This document shows, in pieces, positions 41,035 through 51,900 of a DNA stretch of 64,000 nt (position 1 is the stretch's first letter; every line of letters begins with the position of its first letter). The DNA is from Blepharisma stoltei. Lineage: Eukaryota; Ciliophora; Heterotrichea; Heterotrichida; Blepharismidae. The notes under the pieces were generated by a model. The model did not search any database. It was not told the DNA's origin and was given only the letters and a program-made list of their open reading frames with translations. The DNA lies in assembly GCA_914767885.1 (NCBI GenBank), contig CAJZBQ010000012.1, positions 474,501 through 538,500 of the forward strand, read 5' to 3'. A program made the position numbers and the translations under genes.

Positions 41035-43915
41035 GGGGGGGGGGGGGGGGGGGGGGGGGTGGGGGGGTGGGGGGTGGGGGGTGGGGGTGGGGGGGGGGGG
41101 GGGAGTTTCAGGTCGAGCCATGCCTGTTCTGGAGGTATAGCTGCCGATCTTGGCTCCAAAGATCTTCCTTTTGGATTTCCGACCTGAATTACCTGTCCAA
41201 GGGCTCCTAAGGCAGGCACAGATGGCCCCGATGAGAAGAAATCATGTAATAGGTAAAATCCCCTCGCCTATCTATCTGGCGGCACAGGAGAACCTTAGGG
41301 TGAGAAACAAAACTTCCCTTTTCAGCAAAGCTTCTTAAGCCTGAAGGCTGCTCCAAAAATGGGGAGAGATCTTTTTTCAGCTTCAGACCTGCTCCATAGG
41401 GAGCTATCTTCTGTGTCCAATTTTCTTCGTCGTTGCCAGTTTATTTCTTGCAGTTGATCAAAGTTAAGATCTAAAAGGCTATAAGCGGATAAACCCTAGC
41501 CTGTCTCATGGTGTAAACCCACCTAACCTCGTCATCTCTTTCATTGTCCCATTAGTCCCGATAAGCAAAGGATAAGCGGGAGACAAAACCTGTCCAGCCC
41601 ATCTAGCAGGAACAGGGAAAACCTTGGCGGAGAAACAAGCCTTCCTTCTTCAGCAGGCATCCTCAAACCCGAAAACAAACTTACATAGGCATATAAACCT
41701 GCTTCAGCTTTATCAGGATGGATCCTACATACTCCATAGGATCGTGCCTGGGATTGATTTTCATCAGCATCGCCATTTTATTTCTTCAGTTGATCAAGGA
41801 ATTGATACTTTTGTTATTGGAATGCCGCATAGAGGAAGACTAAACATGCTTGCCAACGTCTGTGGAAGTTCTTTAACTGACATGTTTGGCATGTTTTTAG
41901 GGTCCAATGCTAGACTCTTAGAAGAAGGCGATGTGAAATATCATTTAGGTCATACTGCAATCAGAACAATCAATGGAAAATCAGCTACAATCAGCCTCTT
42001 AGCCAATCCTTCACATCTAGAAGCTGTCGATACAGTAGCAGTCGGCAAAGCCCACGCTATGCAGTTTTACCAAAACAGCCCAGATAGAACCATGTGCATT
42101 CTTATTCATGGTGACGCAGCTTTAGCAGGGCAAGGCGTCGTTTTTGAGCAAATTCAAATGGAAGACTTATATGATTATAGCACTGGAGGCGTTATTCATA
42201 TAGTAGCAAACAACAATATAGGTTTCACCACCACTCCTAGAGAAGCAAGATCTGGACTCTTCCCTACAGAAATCGCAAAATCTATATCAGCCCCAATTAT
42301 CCATGTTAATGGTGACTGCCCTGAAGAAGTCGACTACGTCTCTCGGATGGCTTGCGACTGGCGTAGAGAATTCGGAAAAAGCATATTTATTGATATCATT
42401 GGGTATCGAAGGTATGGACACAATGAGCTGGATGAGCCGCTTTTTACAAACCCTAAGATGTACCAGATTATCAGTAAGCATGAGTCTTGCTATGATCTCT
42501 ATTCAAAGAAGCTGATTAATGAAAAAATTTTGTCTGGAGAAGAAGCTACAAGTCTAACCCAGTCTGTTTTAAATGACTATGAATCTTCATTTAGCACTGC
42601 TAAAGAATTCAGTGAAGACGAGTTGAAAAACCGAAATAAAAACTACACTGAGTGGTCACCTATAAAAACAGCTCAAAGAGATCCAAGAAGAACTGGAGTT
42701 TCAGTTGATAGAATCAGAGAACTTGGCCTTCAAATCAATACAATTCCTGAAGAATTTCATGCCCATCCAAGTATAACCAAAATTTTCAAACAAAGATACA
42801 ACTCTATCGAAAACGGAAGAGGAATTGATTGGGCCACTGCAGAAGCTTTGGCTTGGGCAAGCCTACTAGCAGATGATGGTGTCCATGTACGAATCAGCGG
42901 AGAAGACGTCCAAAGAGGCACTTTTTCACAAAGACACGCAGTTATACATGACCAAAAAAATGAAAAGACCTATGCCCCTCTTAACTTTTTAGCTAAAAAT
43001 CAAGCCAAGTTTACAGCAGTGAATTCCTTATTAAGTGAAATGGGAGTTTTAGGTTTTGAGTATGGGTTTGCTTTAGCCAACCCTAATGCCCTTGTCTTAT
43101 GGGAAGCCCAGTTCGGTGATTTCGCTAATGGTGCACAAATTATCATAGACCAATTTATTACAAGTGGTGAAGCCAAGTGGGGTCAAGAAGCTGGACTTGT
43201 CATTTTATTACCTCACGGCTATGATGGCCAGGGCTCTGAGCACTCCTGTGGTAGAATCGAGCGTATTTTGCAGCTCTCTGCAGACGATCCTAACAATATC
43301 CCAACAGACTGGATCGTCGAAGGTATGCAGATTTACCACAACAACATCCAAGTTGTCATGCCGAGCAACCCTGCGAACTATTTCCATATGCTGCGTCGAC
43401 AAATTCGCAGAGAATTCCGTAAGCCTTTATTTGTGTTTTCTCCAAAGCGTCTATTGAGGCATAAAGAAGCTGTTTCTACAATCGAAGAATTCAATAACGA
43501 TAGAGTTAGCAGAGCTTATGACGACCCTAGCAAAGATTTGGTAGAAAATGAAAAAATAAGGAAAGTAATTTTCTGCTCTGGGCAGGTTTACTATGACTTG
43601 GTGGAAGAAAGAAGAAAAAGAGACATAAAAGATATTGCTATTTGCAGAATTGAACAAATTGCGCCATTCCCGTTTGATAGGGTACAGCATCAGGCTCATA
43701 AATATATAAATGCTACATATCATTGGGTACAAGAAGAGCCATTAAATTTAGGTCCTTGGGGATATGTACAGCCAAGAATTGATACAGCGTTGAAAGCATT
43801 AGGGTTTGGCCCAGCTGGTGTAGTTTCAAGGCCTCCATCTGCTGCTGCAGCGAGTGGGTATGCTTCAGTCCATACCAAGCAACTTATAGAATTATTAGAT
43901 AAAGCCATGAATTAA
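39617..43915 (+). CDS. OGDH: 2-oxoglutarate dehydrogenase E1, mitochondrial, split by a 1.4-kb composite insert
   Basis: After removing 40380-41798 the frame has 959 residues, typical for OGDH E1. An N-terminal presequence (MFRKAARLSSWLSFNYRP) precedes the family's YLTQMYDTWLKDPNSVHESW. Thiamine-diphosphate binding is seen in HGDAALAGQGVV and HIVANNNIGFTT, with MPHRGRLNML and HNELDEP around it. The transketolase domain has GEDVQRGTFSQRH and the C-terminal ENYHWVQEEP-like region (INATYHWVQEEPLNLGPW). It decarboxylates 2-oxoglutarate in the TCA cycle, in complex with E2 and E3. The insert lies between IERAVDQ and GIDTFVIG, just ahead of the first catalytic motifs, so the protein depends on accurate excision. 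Confidence 0.95.
40573..41103 (+). repeat. 531-bp G/T-only tract, (G5-18 T)n
   Basis: No A or C occurs for 531 bases. The unit is mostly GGGGGGT with unit lengths varying from 6 to more than 20. On the plus strand this could form stacked G-quadruplexes. The long reading frames in this stretch (poly-Gly/Val/Trp one way, poly-Pro/His/Thr the other) are artefacts of composition. Exact length is doubtful because homopolymers are error-prone. Confidence 0.9.
41204..41451 (-). mobile_element. group C element, first copy in OGDH
   Basis: Shares ATGGCCCCGATGA, GAGAAACAAAACTTCCC and CATAGGGAGCTATCTTC-like blocks with 5692-6057 and 41500-41786. On the minus strand it starts AAGAAATAAACTGGCAACGA next to the target repeat at 41452. 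Confidence 0.75.
41500..41786 (-). mobile_element. group C element, second copy in OGDH
   Basis: On the minus strand it starts AAGAAATAAAATGGCGATGC next to the target repeat at 41787. Internal blocks GGAGAAACAAGCCTTCC and TCAGCTTTATCAGGATGG match 5692-6057. Confidence 0.8.
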
Positions 43916-43918
43916 GCT

Positions 43919-44235
43919 TACTCGTCTCCGCACTTAAAATTGGAGCAAAAGATCCTGTTCCAATATAAGGGAAGTTTATTTTTTAAAATACTATATTAAA
44001 TTTTTCTTTATAAAAAGCATTATAAAAATGTTAAAAATTGAACGCAATATTTTGACAATTGGTAAACACCCCTTTTCGTAAGGGTTACCTCACAAAAAGG
44101 GCATTACCTGATTATAAGAGACTTTATATCTTTATCGTTAAAATTTCCTATGTTACAATTGAAAGGGGATTAAAGTATCCAAAAAACGAAAATTTACATA
44201 TATTTTGTTGCAAATTAAAGGGAGAGGGGTAGTTA
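43919..44235 (+). mobile_element. MITE family B, 3 bp after the OGDH stop codon
   Basis: TA-bounded. Left end ACTTAAAATTGGAGCAAAAG, right end AAATTAAAGGGAGAGGGGTA. It has an internal hairpin GGTAAACACCCC / AAGGGTTACC at 44061-44090. It would sit in the 3' UTR of OGDH if retained. Confidence 0.8.
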
Positions 44236-44312
44236 GATAATTATCATTTTATGAGCAGTTTCAAAGAAAGGTTTTACATATAAACAAATTAAATACATTA
44301 AAACGCCGTCCT

Positions 44313-44534
44313 TTAAAAAATATCACTGAACGATTCTGTATCGATTTGAACATACTTTTGATTATTGTTCGATCGAGATGTAGACGAAGTTGACCGTGAT
44401 TCTATGAAATCTCATATATGGAGGATTTGGTCTGGATTGACCTCCACAAAGCGTTGAGAAGCCATTGGAGGAGGAGCTGCTCCTGTTTGAGGCTTGGTAC
44501 TGAGTGAGCACATATCCGATTCATTCATTTGCAT
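44313..44534 (-). CDS. small hypothetical protein, 73 aa
   Basis: ATG at 44532-44534, one in-frame TGA read as Trp (ILHIWDFIESRS), stop TAA at 44313-44315. The sequence begins MQMNESDMCSLSTKPQTGAA and is Ser/Thr/Asn-rich towards the end. It is visible only under the TGA=Trp code. Codon use and GC rise against the flanks support a gene; there is no recognisable domain. Confidence 0.55.
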
Positions 44535-44630
44535 TATCAGATTTATAAATTTACCACAATTTAGCACTGACAATTTTTAATAACAACAAGAAATTTTCTT
44601 ATGTAAATAAATTAATATTGTAAGACAATG

Positions 44631-45830
44631 TTATAAAACCCCCATATCTGAAGAATTATGAGACCTGCGCTCAACTGAAGGAGAAGTTGACGCATCAAAT
44701 AAAGCTTTATCAAGAGGAAGCGGCTTCCAAATTTTGGGCGTGAATGCTGCGTTGTCAAGCCCAAGTGTATATTGGTTCTCGAATGAAGCTGCTGGAATTC
44801 ATATAGGTCCGCCGCTTAATTTTCTGATTTTTCTCTTTTCTTTGAGGGCTTCTAGTTTGACTTTTAGGTTTCTTGGGCTTTTAGTTCTATTTCTGGAGGA
44901 TTTTTTGGGTATGTAGTCATCATGGGTATCAATTTTTGTCATAAAAGAAATAGTGGATGCCATGAAATTTGCGTGCTCAACTTCAGATGGTAAATGATAA
45001 GGAGTTTTGCTGGATAGCGGAATATCGTTAACTTGGGTTAGCTGAATAGGAGGGAGAAGTCTTCCTCCAGTGATAGCGCGATTTCCTACAACTGGAGGAG
45101 AAAAAATCAAGAGATTTCTTGTCTTTGGCCGATAATCTCGGCTCAAGCTTCTCCCTTTTGCAAACACGCAAGCTGTGGATAAGTGAAGCCTACTTTCCAC
45201 ATCAGTTTCAGGATGGACTTCAAATGTCTCCTTTATTGCTCTTTCTTGCATAACAGGTAAAACTGTCACTTCTTTCAAATTTGGGTCAACTGAATGTGAA
45301 ATTTTCCCTTTTCTGACTTTTTCTTTATATCTTTTTTGTATTTCTGCTTGGATCCTTTTGGCTTCCTTAAATTCGTCTTCTGAAATTCCATCAGGCCTTT
45401 CTTCGTCCTTCTTTTCTAAACTTTCATCTGTAATATCATCCTTATTTTCTAGTTCGTTTTTATTAGGCGATTCTGTAAGCCTTGTGGGGCTTGGAGCTCT
45501 GTTATTAGTCTTATTAAGGGAGGCTAGGTATTTCTGATACATTTCTTTATTTTGCATTGCAGCTTTTCTTTGTTTAATCCTTTGGAGTCTTTTCTTTATA
45601 ATGATAAAGGTTAATCTTTTACTTCTTCAAAACTTTTTTATCGATAAAATTGCAATTTTTTCTTTGATTTCTACTAATCTTTTTTCTCTGTGTTTAAGAA
45701 ATTTTAAATACTTCACTTTCTGCTTGCATAAGATTGACCTTAGTGCCCTTCTAAGAATCCTCGATGCTTTTTCTTCTTTATCACTACAGAATAAGTCATA
45801 GCATCGACGTAAAATTAATAAATACTTCAT
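44631..45830 (-). CDS. hypothetical basic protein with IQ-like N-terminus, 399 aa
   Basis: Two TGA codons read as Trp (KKFWRSKRL, GPIWIPAASF) unite three apparent ORFs from the ATG at 45828-45830 to TAA at 44631. The N-terminal 90 residues are very basic and helical, with IQ-like spacing (RILRRALRSILCKQK; KKRLQRIKQRKAAM). The middle is charged (ELENKDDITDESLEKKDEE) and the rest Ser/Pro-rich. No catalytic domain is seen. It could be a cytoskeletal or ciliary calmodulin-binding protein, but that is inference from the helix alone. Confidence 0.7.
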
Positions 45831-45940
45831 AATTTAAAATGGCATTTGGGGGGGTAGGGCCACCGTCCTACAACCGAAGCTCAATGAGAGAATTCCTCGA
45901 CTCCTTAGAGTCTCGGCTTAAAAAGTAGTATTTTAAATTA
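45831..45940 (+). mobile_element. fragment of a group C element
   Basis: The segment AATTTAAAATGGCATTTGGG begins one base after the start codon of the minus-strand gene and matches the 5' end of the element at 8472 (TAAATAAAATGGCATTCGG). It then reads GGGCCACCGTCCTACAACCG with no further match. Probably a 5' remnant. Confidence 0.5.
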
Positions 45941-45969
45941 AGACTGGTTTAAAAGGAGAGGTCCTTAGA

Positions 45970-46460
45970 GGTTAGGCTAGGCTAATTAAAGTCAGGCATT
46001 AGCCAATGTTGGTGATGCAGTCACTAAGACCTCCAAACGGAAGGTTCAACCGCTTTTCTACTCTCCCAGAGGTTCTTTCCCTCGAAGGCGGATACCGCTT
46101 CAAGTACCTTCTGTCTCCTCCTTGCGGCTCTTGAGTAGGCCGCTAATCCATTTCTGCATCCGTGATGTGCGATTGGATTAACTTGAATCCAAGGATTAGC
46201 GCCTTGGGGTCTGTTGGGTGCTGAAGTGCCTTCCTTCGGCAACTACAGGAAAAAGGCTGCTCCCCCGTGTCCTGGGCTGAAACCCCCAGTTTCTTGGTAG
46301 AGGAATACCCATGGGCATTTCATTTCCAACCATAGGAAGGTATCCAAATCTGCTCGGATATGCATCCCTAGGCTGCACTTGATTCTTGATTCTGAGTCCT
46401 TCCAGTTCTCTATAGTCATAAGGTCTGAACTGTTGCGCCAAGATGACAGGTGACACATGC
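45970..46460 (-). mobile_element. retroposon-like element related to 37168-37714
   Basis: Blocks in common with 37168-37714: AGGCATTAGCCA, TACCTTCTGTCTCCTCCTTG, TTTCTTGGTAGAG(GA)AT. It sits in the spacer between two minus-strand genes and interrupts no recognised frame. Target duplications were not identified. Confidence 0.7.
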
Positions 46461-46575
46461 AGACATTTTTAATGTTTATGCGACTTAGGGACATAATTAG
46501 GCCGGCAGTTAGACTTGTCTCATCTGCCGTTAATCAGAGCTGTCAGTCCAAGCTGAGGCAATAAAGGAGCAGGGC
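46461..46575. repeat. repeat remnant related to the 20045-20934 element
   Basis: TCTGCCGTTAATCAGAGCTG at 46520-46539 matches TACCGTTGTTCAGAGCTGTT within the insert at 20045-20934. The surrounding bases diverge. Probably a decayed piece of that family. Confidence 0.45.
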
Positions 46576-46657
46576 TTAAATAGTAAACTAATAACATAAA
46601 AAATAAATGCTTTCTTACTAAAAAGCGTTTAAAAGCCCTTTGCAATGTAATGGCAGC

Positions 46658-47167
46658 CTAACTAAATTTTACCTCAACAGTATGTGAACCTAAGTAGAAT
46701 AAGCATTTGTCAGCTTGATTCGCCATATCATGAATGCTTCACGCAGCTTCTTGTTTCCTTCGATTAAGGATCAATTTTTCTGTTTTTAATGTAGCTAAAA
46801 AACGCCTTGCGTGCTTTTGAATAATTTTGGCTGCTTCTTGGTATTTAATTTTGACTCCATTGTAATTTTGTAGCTCTTTTTTCATTATTTCTTCTCATTT
46901 CTCGCCAATTTGTCTATCCTGAGCTGCTCTTTGTCTTGCTTGAGCTTGCTTTGCAAGCTGAGACTCTTTATAAACTGTGCTCGGCAGTAACAGATTTTTA
47001 GTAATCAGAGATTTCGACTGTTTCGATAAAAAATCTTTTGTATAAAAAATTGACAATGTCTTGCTGAATGAGGCGGAAGTTCCATGCCAAGGACGTAAAG
47101 ATACTGGGTCATCTTGGGATATCATAAAAGTTGATCCTGGGCGAAAACCATAAGGACGATTCAACAT
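46658..47167 (-). CDS. IQ-motif protein, 169 aa
   Basis: ATG at 47165-47167; two TGA read as Trp (GEKWEEIMKK, EAAWSIHDM); stop TAG at 46658-46660. The N-terminus is Pro/Ser-rich (MLNRPYGFRPGSTFMISQDD), followed by a long helix. AAKIIQKHARRFLATLK is a good IQ calmodulin-binding motif. Similar short IQ proteins occur in cilia and cortex of ciliates. The gene is about 0.5 kb from the next on the same strand. Confidence 0.72.
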
Positions 47168-47353
47168 TTTAATTAAATTTCTTAAAGACAAATCTGAATT
47201 ATAAAAATAAGAAAAATATTTAACATATTTAAGCTTTTAGCACATCATTTTAATGATTTTATTGAAATTGAATCAAAGTGCAACAGCATAATAATTCAAA
47301 AAATCAACTTATATTCTCCTCTTTATAACTAAATTTTATCCACATGATATCGC

Positions 47354-47581
47354 TTAATCTCCTCCTCATAATTAGAATTCTTATTTAATTTCAGAAGGGT
47401 TAATTTTTTGAAAAAAAATATATCAGAATAGAGCATTTTTGAATTTTAATTTATTTTTTTGAATTGATATTCAAAACATTTATTGATTGAGATAAAAACT
47501 GGGAAAAAATAGTTATGAAGAAATAAATTATGCCTAAAATGGAGAATTACCAATATTTTTTCTAATTTATAGGAGCAGTTA
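47354..47581 (+). mobile_element. MITE family B, shortened copy
   Basis: TA-bounded. Left end TAATCTCCTCCTCATAATTA, right end ATTTATAGGAGCAGTTA preceded by TGCCTAAAATGGAGAATTAC. About 100 bp shorter than the other three copies. Intergenic. Confidence 0.65.
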
Positions 47582-47754
47582 GGATTGTCGGAAATCATAA
47601 ATTGATCATTTGAAATTTGCTCTAGATTTTGCATACAATATTTTTAAATTGCTTAACATTCTAGCATCTACTAAAAAAAAACCAATCACTCATGTCTTCT
47701 AAAAACTCTATATTCCATTAATCTAAATTTGTTACCACAAGTCATTTTATAAAC

Positions 47755-48849
47755 ATGGATTCACGTTTGAGTGCTTTTAACTCCGGTTTAACGAAGCTTA
47801 CTGTTCCTCCTCGAACATATACAGAAACACAAACCTCTTCCCCACGCACACCACACTCATCCACTTATAGCCCTTCAAAACCGTAATATCAAATACAGTC
47901 CTCGATCCAAAGGGAGCCCAATAAACCCTCAAAACACAGAAAAAGCAAGCGCCAGAATTATTCAAAGCAATTTAATTTATGTGATTAATTTACCTCAGTC
48001 AGCAGCTGATGAAAGCATATTGCGAAGTAAAGAGTACTTCGGCCAATATGGTCGCATAAACAAATGCTCTCTAAACAAAGGCTTTATTTTTACAAATAGT
48101 TCGAATACCCCTGCATATGGAGCGCACATAACTTTCTCTACAGATGAAGAAGCTGCCCTATGCATAAAAGCTTGCCATAACTACGAGCTGGACGGAAAAC
48201 CGTTAACAGTCACCTATGGCACTACAAAGTATTGTAATTTCTTTTTAAGTGGCCAAGTATGCCCTAAAAAAGACTGTTTATATCTTCACAAAGAAGCCCC
48301 ACAGACAGATACTGTCCTTCGTGAACATATGCCGAGCAAGCATATACAAGGCCACGACGCTGTTATAGACAAAATCCGCGTTGTTGTACAGCCACCGAAT
48401 CAACCTTATAAGTTGCCTTCAGCAAGAGTGGTCAGAGAAAGGGCTGCCAGTGAAATAATTCCGACGATGCCTTCGCAAAGTAGAATTAGGTCATATTCAA
48501 AAGAATTCAATCTTCATAGTCTTGTGAATCTTGTAGATGAAGGTGATGAATCTCCACCAGAAGTCCCGCAAATTTTTAATATTTTGAAAATAAATGCAAG
48601 AGCACTAACAATAATTGTGTGTACCAATATTGAGATATTAGTTGGAGAGTAATTACTTATCACTGGTATAATAAATTGAGACAAATTGCATCACCATGCA
48701 AAGATTTAGTTGAAGTTTCAACAGAAGACATTGAAGAAATTATGAGCCCAAGTAGTCCTGACAAATGAGCCGCAGATGTGCTTGAATTTTTACCTGGAAG
48801 CAAAGACGAAGAAAAAGTGCTGGTGTCTTCAAAAATTCGGATTAATTAG
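47755..48849 (+). CDS. CNOT4-like RRM and C3H zinc-finger protein without RING, one intron and one IES
   Basis: A 16-nt intron (47883-47898) and a 95-bp TA-bounded insert (48577-48673) are removed to give 327 residues, length divisible by three. The RRM starts NLIYVINLPQSAADESILRS with EYFGQYGRINKCSL, then ends GTTKYCNFFLSGQVCPKKDC, the C3H finger typical of NOT4 (C-x8-C-x5-C-x3-H). NOT4 is the ubiquitin ligase subunit of CCR4-NOT and normally has an N-terminal RING. Here the N-terminus is a short Ser/Thr/Pro-rich stretch (MDSRLSAFNSGLTKLTVPP) with no RING. It may be a paralogue that binds RNA only. One TGA is Trp (PDKWAADVL). Confidence 0.82.
48577..48673. mobile_element. short IES, 95 bp
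   Basis: TA-bounded at 48577-48578 and 48672-48673. Removal joins VPQIF to KLRQIASP in the CNOT4-like gene. No MITE-like ends; it belongs to the short, non-repetitive class. Confidence 0.75.
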
Positions 48850-48972
48850 TTTATATTATGCAGTAAACCTTCAAAAATAATATCAATATCTATTTTTCTT
48901 CTTCATGAACTATTTGAAAATTAGCCAAATAGCTTAAACATAAATTTAAATTAAAATAACAATAATTTTAAT

Positions 48973-51900
48973 ATGAATAGAGAGACTCTTCAACAGCAAA
49001 AAATTTTTTATACTGCAGGTGGATTAGAACCAGAAGAAAATGATGGGATTATTACAGGGCTTCAGTCAAAATTGTTAGCATTAGAGCAAAAGTATATAGA
49101 TTTCGTCGGAAAATGTGCTAATGTACTACAAGAAAATACTTCACAAATAAATCAAGAAACCTATAGTCAGGATGCTGGAAACAAAGAGTCTATCAGTGAA
49201 TTGTTAGAAGAAAAGAAAAAAATTCAAAATGATTTAAATTCTGTAATTGATGAGAAAAATAATATAAAAGCAGACAAAAAATCAAAGCTGAAAACAATTG
49301 AAGAAAAAATTTTTGAGCTTTGTATGAATAATAGTGAAAATAGGAAAACTGCGAGATGAATTATTAGTGAAATTAAGCTAATGGTGGGAGTCCAAGACAA
49401 TGAGGAAGGGTTTAACAGAAAATTTGAAAAAGAATTGCAAAGGGAGAAAGACAAATATTTCAAATTGATTAAAATGAAAGATATGGAAAATTTGAAATTG
49501 AGAAAAGAAAAGCATGGACTTGAGAAGATGGTAAAAGAATTAAATAAACAAATAAGGGATTTCAAAAATTGCCAAGAAACGCCATGCAAAATTAGAACTG
49601 AAGGATCAAGGCCAGCATCTAGATGTGAAGGAAACGAAATAAAAAAGCTGAGAATGAGCGTTTCAGGATTTTCTCCTGCTCGATCAGCTGTTTCTGGGTC
49701 TCCAGTCCCTGCAGCAAAGCATAGACAAACGAGCAGAGAACTAATAAAATCATTCGCTCCAAAAACAAAAGAATTTAGCCCTCTTCGGATATCAAAATCC
49801 AATTCTCCTATTTCTAGATCAGTATCCCCACAAAATAAAGAATTTCATAATATTAAAAAAGAATTGATAGAAACTAAGCAAAGGCTAGAAAAAACAATTG
49901 AAGAAAGAGATATCTTTAAGGCATGAAAAATAAACCATATGAAAAATAACTCAGTTGGATTATTAGCGACTACTTCTAATCAGGATACAGAAAGCAAAAA
50001 TGCTAGCAGCACTATAGCTCTTATTCGAGCTAAAGCTAATACAGTTATAAAAGCAGCTAAAAATTTCATTGATGCTACCATAAGAGCAGAAAGAGCCATT
50101 TTAAATGCAGAAGCTGATAGAAGCGAAACCCTTGAAAAGTGTGAAAATTCTAAAGCAAAGCTTAGACAGATTATAAGGGATTTTGAAAGTGATAAATTTT
50201 TAGAGGTTATAGCAAAAACATCAAATAAAAATGCGATAAATAGCATAACAATAGAAAATAAGGAAAATGATTATTTGCAAAAGCTCGAAGAAGAAATTCA
50301 AATAGAAAAAAATAAAAACGAAAGCTTTAATAAGATTATTGAAGAGAAAAGTAGAGAAAATAAAAAAATTAAGAGAGAAATGGAAAAATTGAAAGAGGAA
50401 ACGAATAGTGAATTAAAAGAAAAAGACAAAGTAATAGAAGATTTGAAAATTCAAAACTCTGAATTGAAGACTACTATGAAAAATATGAAAGAAATTTTTC
50501 ACCAGTCTCCAAAAGCTAATCAAGAATTATCGAAAATTAGAGAGGAAAAAAGTAAAACTGAAAAAATGCTACTCATGGTGAAAAACATATTTATAAATGA
50601 AATGTTGATTTATGACAAAAAGATTGATGAATTTTCTAAGAATATTTCACATATCATTATGCTTAATGAAAATAAAGTTAAGAAATCGAAAGAAATATTA
50701 TATAAAATCAAAATGATGTGCAAACAAAATATTTCTGATTTAAAGGAAAAAGCATTGAATAACGAAAAAAATAATAACTTAATAAATGAGCTGAAAGAAT
50801 CTAACAAAGCACTCAAAAAATCCCAAAAAAATAGTGATGATACTTACAATCAGAAATTGAAAGAGCTAAATAAAAAATTAAGGGAGCTTGAAGATACAAA
50901 ACAAATTCTTGAAAAAAAACTTGAAAATGCTAATGAAACCCAAGACATGAATGAGTCTAGCAAAAACACCGAATTTGAGAAACTAATGCAAATAAATTCA
51001 GAATTAAGAAGTGAAATTGATATTCTTGAAAAGCAAATTAAAACACAAAAAAAAGAATTTGATGCATTTAGCATTCAATTAGAAATAGAAATGAAAAGCG
51101 AAATAGAAGACCTTGAAAGTAAGATAAAATCACAAAAAGAAGAATATGATAATCGAAATAACCAATTAGAAAAAGAATTAAATAACTCAAGAGAAAAATG
51201 TTATGATCTGCAAATTATAAATGAAAATCTGAAAACTGAAATAAGCAGCAATGAGTCTAAAATTCAAAGTCTTCAAGAAAACATGAGCTTAATAGAAAAA
51301 AAAGAAGCAGCTAAAATCATTGAAAAAGACTTGAAAATTGAAGAGTTCAATGAAAACATATCAAAACTTGAAATTATCATGAAAAATAATAGCCGCGACA
51401 CAGAAGAAAAAATCCACAATCTTAATGAAAAAATATTTGAATTAAATAAAATTGTACGGATCAGCACTTCTAAACTTGAGGAGAAAATTGAACTTCAAGG
51501 AGAGCTTGAGAATGAATTGAATGAAGTTATAAATGAAAATAACGAATTAAGGTCACAAATTGATAGTGCCTATTTAGAATTGAATGAGATGAAAAAAAAT
51601 ATGCAAAAGGAAAAAAATATTAATAAAGAAACAAAAATTGCTATAGCTGAGATTTCAGAAAAATTGACTAATGAATTTCAATCTGAAAAAGAAAAAATTA
51701 TTTCAGGGTATAATGAAAGAGTTAAAGAACTTGAAAATGAAAAAGCAAAAGTCTTATCTGACCAAAGTGAACAAATTGAAAAACTCTCTAATGAAATTAA
51801 CAAACTAAATGAAGCAAAATTATTGATTCATGAAAATCTTACAACGAACATAGTACCAAATCCTGAAACGCCAACTTTAATCAATGCTAAAGAGATTATT

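Larger units (their letters stand above)
40380..41798. mobile_element. composite insert in OGDH, three copies of the target repeat
   Basis: CAGTCGATCAAG (40368-40379), CAGTTGATCAAA (41452-41463) and CAGTTGATCAAG (41787-41798) mark three copies of one site. Two group C elements on the minus strand end at 41451 and 41786 (both with ATTTCTT next to the repeat). So a second copy inserted into the duplicated site. The first part also holds an inverted-repeat element (CCCTCCTGACAGTTTCA at 40458; TTGAAACCGTTAGGGGG at 40561) whose G-rich end runs into the G/T tract. Confidence 0.8.

Noticed and set aside
40533-41219. Long frames encoding poly-Pro/His/Thr or poly-Gly/Val/Trp
   Set aside because: They arise from the G/T-only tract and have no coding composition or start context; all six frames are open there.
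49224-51467. Minus-strand Ser/Phe/Leu-rich ORFs opposite the coiled-coil gene
   Set aside because: They are the complement of Glu/Lys/Leu coiled-coil codons and resemble membrane proteins only by composition.
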